Positions 62,641 through 64,000 of a stretch of 64,000 nucleotides of DNA are shown one piece after another. Under the pieces are notes generated by a model, which saw only the letters and a program-made list of their open reading frames with translations, searched no databases and was not told the origin of the DNA. Numbering within the stretch: position 1 is the stretch's first letter; each line of letters opens with the position of its first letter. Position numbers and translations under genes: made by a program. The stretch covers positions 16,561,605-16,625,604 of the forward strand of contig NC_029521.1 in assembly GCF_001577835.2 (NCBI RefSeq). The letters run 5' to 3'. This DNA is from Coturnix japonica (lineage: Eukaryota; Chordata; Aves; Galliformes; Phasianidae).

Positions 62641-64000
62641 GGGCAATAGCTGCTGTGAGGAGTGGTTGTATGGGTGGGGAACATACACCACTTTGAAATA
62701 CCTTGCATGTCAGAGGCATCAAAGATTTGGGAATTCCAACTTTCAGGGTTCTTGTGAAAAATACAGGTGACACAGAAGCTTACCCTGAGAAAGCAGTTAT
62801 TGATACAGCAAGGAGGACACAGTGTTTAGTTGGACTGCTTCCAGGGTATCTGCTAGAGTTAGGACTGTGCAGACTGGAAGGGAGATGTAAGCCCAGAAGA
62901 TAACTTAGCAGTAGTTGTGGATAAACAGAAGCAGCACAGCAAAACTCTCAAGACACAGCACAACCATGCCTCCAGTACACAAAGGAGAGCCAGAGCACTG
63001 CAGACAGCTGTCTCTGGGGTGTTACACTATGGAAGGTCCCGGGGCAGGAAGGAAGGCAGGCAAACAGGTAAACTATGCAAGGAAATGAGCTCAGTACAGC
63101 TTGAGGGACATTACAAAATACAGGCATTTCTTTTCTTTATAGTGATTCCATTGCTTAAGATATGATCACAGATATTGCTAAATAAAAACACATGGAGAAT
63201 CAAATGATATTAATAGTTTATACCTTTCTTCTCAGAGACATAGGTCATTGTCAGAGGGGTGGGAAATAGGGAGTGAATGTATGTGGCATGAGATAGGAAT
63301 AAGAACCTAAATAGAACAGGGCAGAACAAGAATTCTGAGAACCAAATCTAAGTGTCGGGGATAAAATCTCTGAACTTTCCTCTATGGCTACAGACACATA
63401 CCAGCTTAGCCCAGTCATGTTTCTGTTTTCACCAGAAAAAGAACAAATACCAAATTATCACTTCTGAAAGCAGCCGAGCTCCCCCTGAGGAGGCCACTTC
63501 CATCACCACTTTTTCCCCTCTTCTTACAGTAGTACAAGTACTTACAGTGCTCATTTGTATAGAAACCACCAAGTACAATTTGCCTGGTGTGTTTATACCC
63601 CAAGGCTCTCTTCTTTCACCGCAACCATTGCCAAAAACTGTTTTCATGTTGTTTATCTGTCCAAAATGTTGTCCATCAGAGGAGTATGTCTGGAATACAC
63701 TGAGAGAAAGGAAAATAACTGAAAAAGCAATTTTATTGCTTTTTTTCCATATACTTTCTCCCGATCTTTGTAGTATTACGAGCAAAGCTCCCATGTACAA
63801 TGGAAACTTCTTCAATGTCTATCTTTCAAGGTGTCAGTGGAAAGTCTTAGCTACGTGCTTCTTAAGAAAAGTTCTTCATTTTTTAGTAACTCGCACATAT
63901 TTTCATCTGAACAGAAAATATGCTTAGGACTGCATGCCAACAGGAGCTGCATTGCTCTGCCTAGGAAACAGTCTTTGGCTGTCCCGAGGAATGCAGGCTC
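62641..64000. other. Terminal flank, unassigned; one long ORF
   Basis: No recognisable gene. 63352-63927 (+) is an open frame of 191 codons, and 63429-63815 is open on the minus strand too. The composition looks non-coding and I recognise no domain. Confidence 0.35.

Overview
This is vertebrate, almost certainly avian, genomic DNA. The genes are split into short exons with GT/AG introns, CR1 LINE pieces are scattered through the introns and flanks, and the encoded proteins align closely with known vertebrate families. Gene order matches the conserved block known in human as LIPM - ANKRD22 - STAMBPL1 - ACTA2 (10q23.31): an acid-lipase gene (+), ANKRD22 (-), STAMBPL1 (+) and ACTA2 (-). The sequence does not identify the species. 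The CR1 content and a LIPM-like lipase beside ANKRD22 fit a galliform-type bird.

Layout. 1-8.1 kb: eight downstream exons of a LIPM/LIPA-type acid lipase with an intact Ser-Asp-His triad; the signal-peptide exon(s) lie left of the window. 9.6-17.3 kb: complete ANKRD22 in six coding exons (191 aa), convergent with the lipase. 14.49-29.10 kb: two head-to-tail copies of a 7,305 bp segment separated by a single N at 21793. Each copy carries ANKRD22 coding exon 1, a CR1 fragment and an orphan copy of the last two lipase exons. The copies have no length difference, even in simple repeats, and mismatches appear only next to the N-side ends. I therefore read this as an unmerged contig overlap (false duplication), not a real tandem duplication. 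30.1-31.4 kb: an LTR-like fossil, then a CpG island that is the likely STAMBPL1 promoter. 31-40 kb: a long 5' intron. 40.2-50.1 kb: STAMBPL1 coding exons (435 aa, complete JAMM zinc site). 52.1-60.1 kb: ACTA2 in eight coding exons (377 aa) plus a non-coding first exon, with a TATA box, two promoter CArG boxes and an intronic CArG box. 61.4-62.6 kb: a CR1 reverse-transcriptase fragment with a long open frame. The rest is intron or intergenic DNA in which I recognise no gene.

The genes do not form a pathway. They cover lipid hydrolysis (lipase), a lipid-droplet-type ankyrin protein (ANKRD22), endosomal K63-deubiquitination (STAMBPL1) and smooth-muscle contraction (ACTA2). I found no new multi-gene system. 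The points most worth checking are the assembly duplication, the orphan lipase terminal exons that are splice-phase compatible with the upstream lipase gene, a changed STAM-binding-like motif in STAMBPL1, and unusual active-site neighbours in the lipase.
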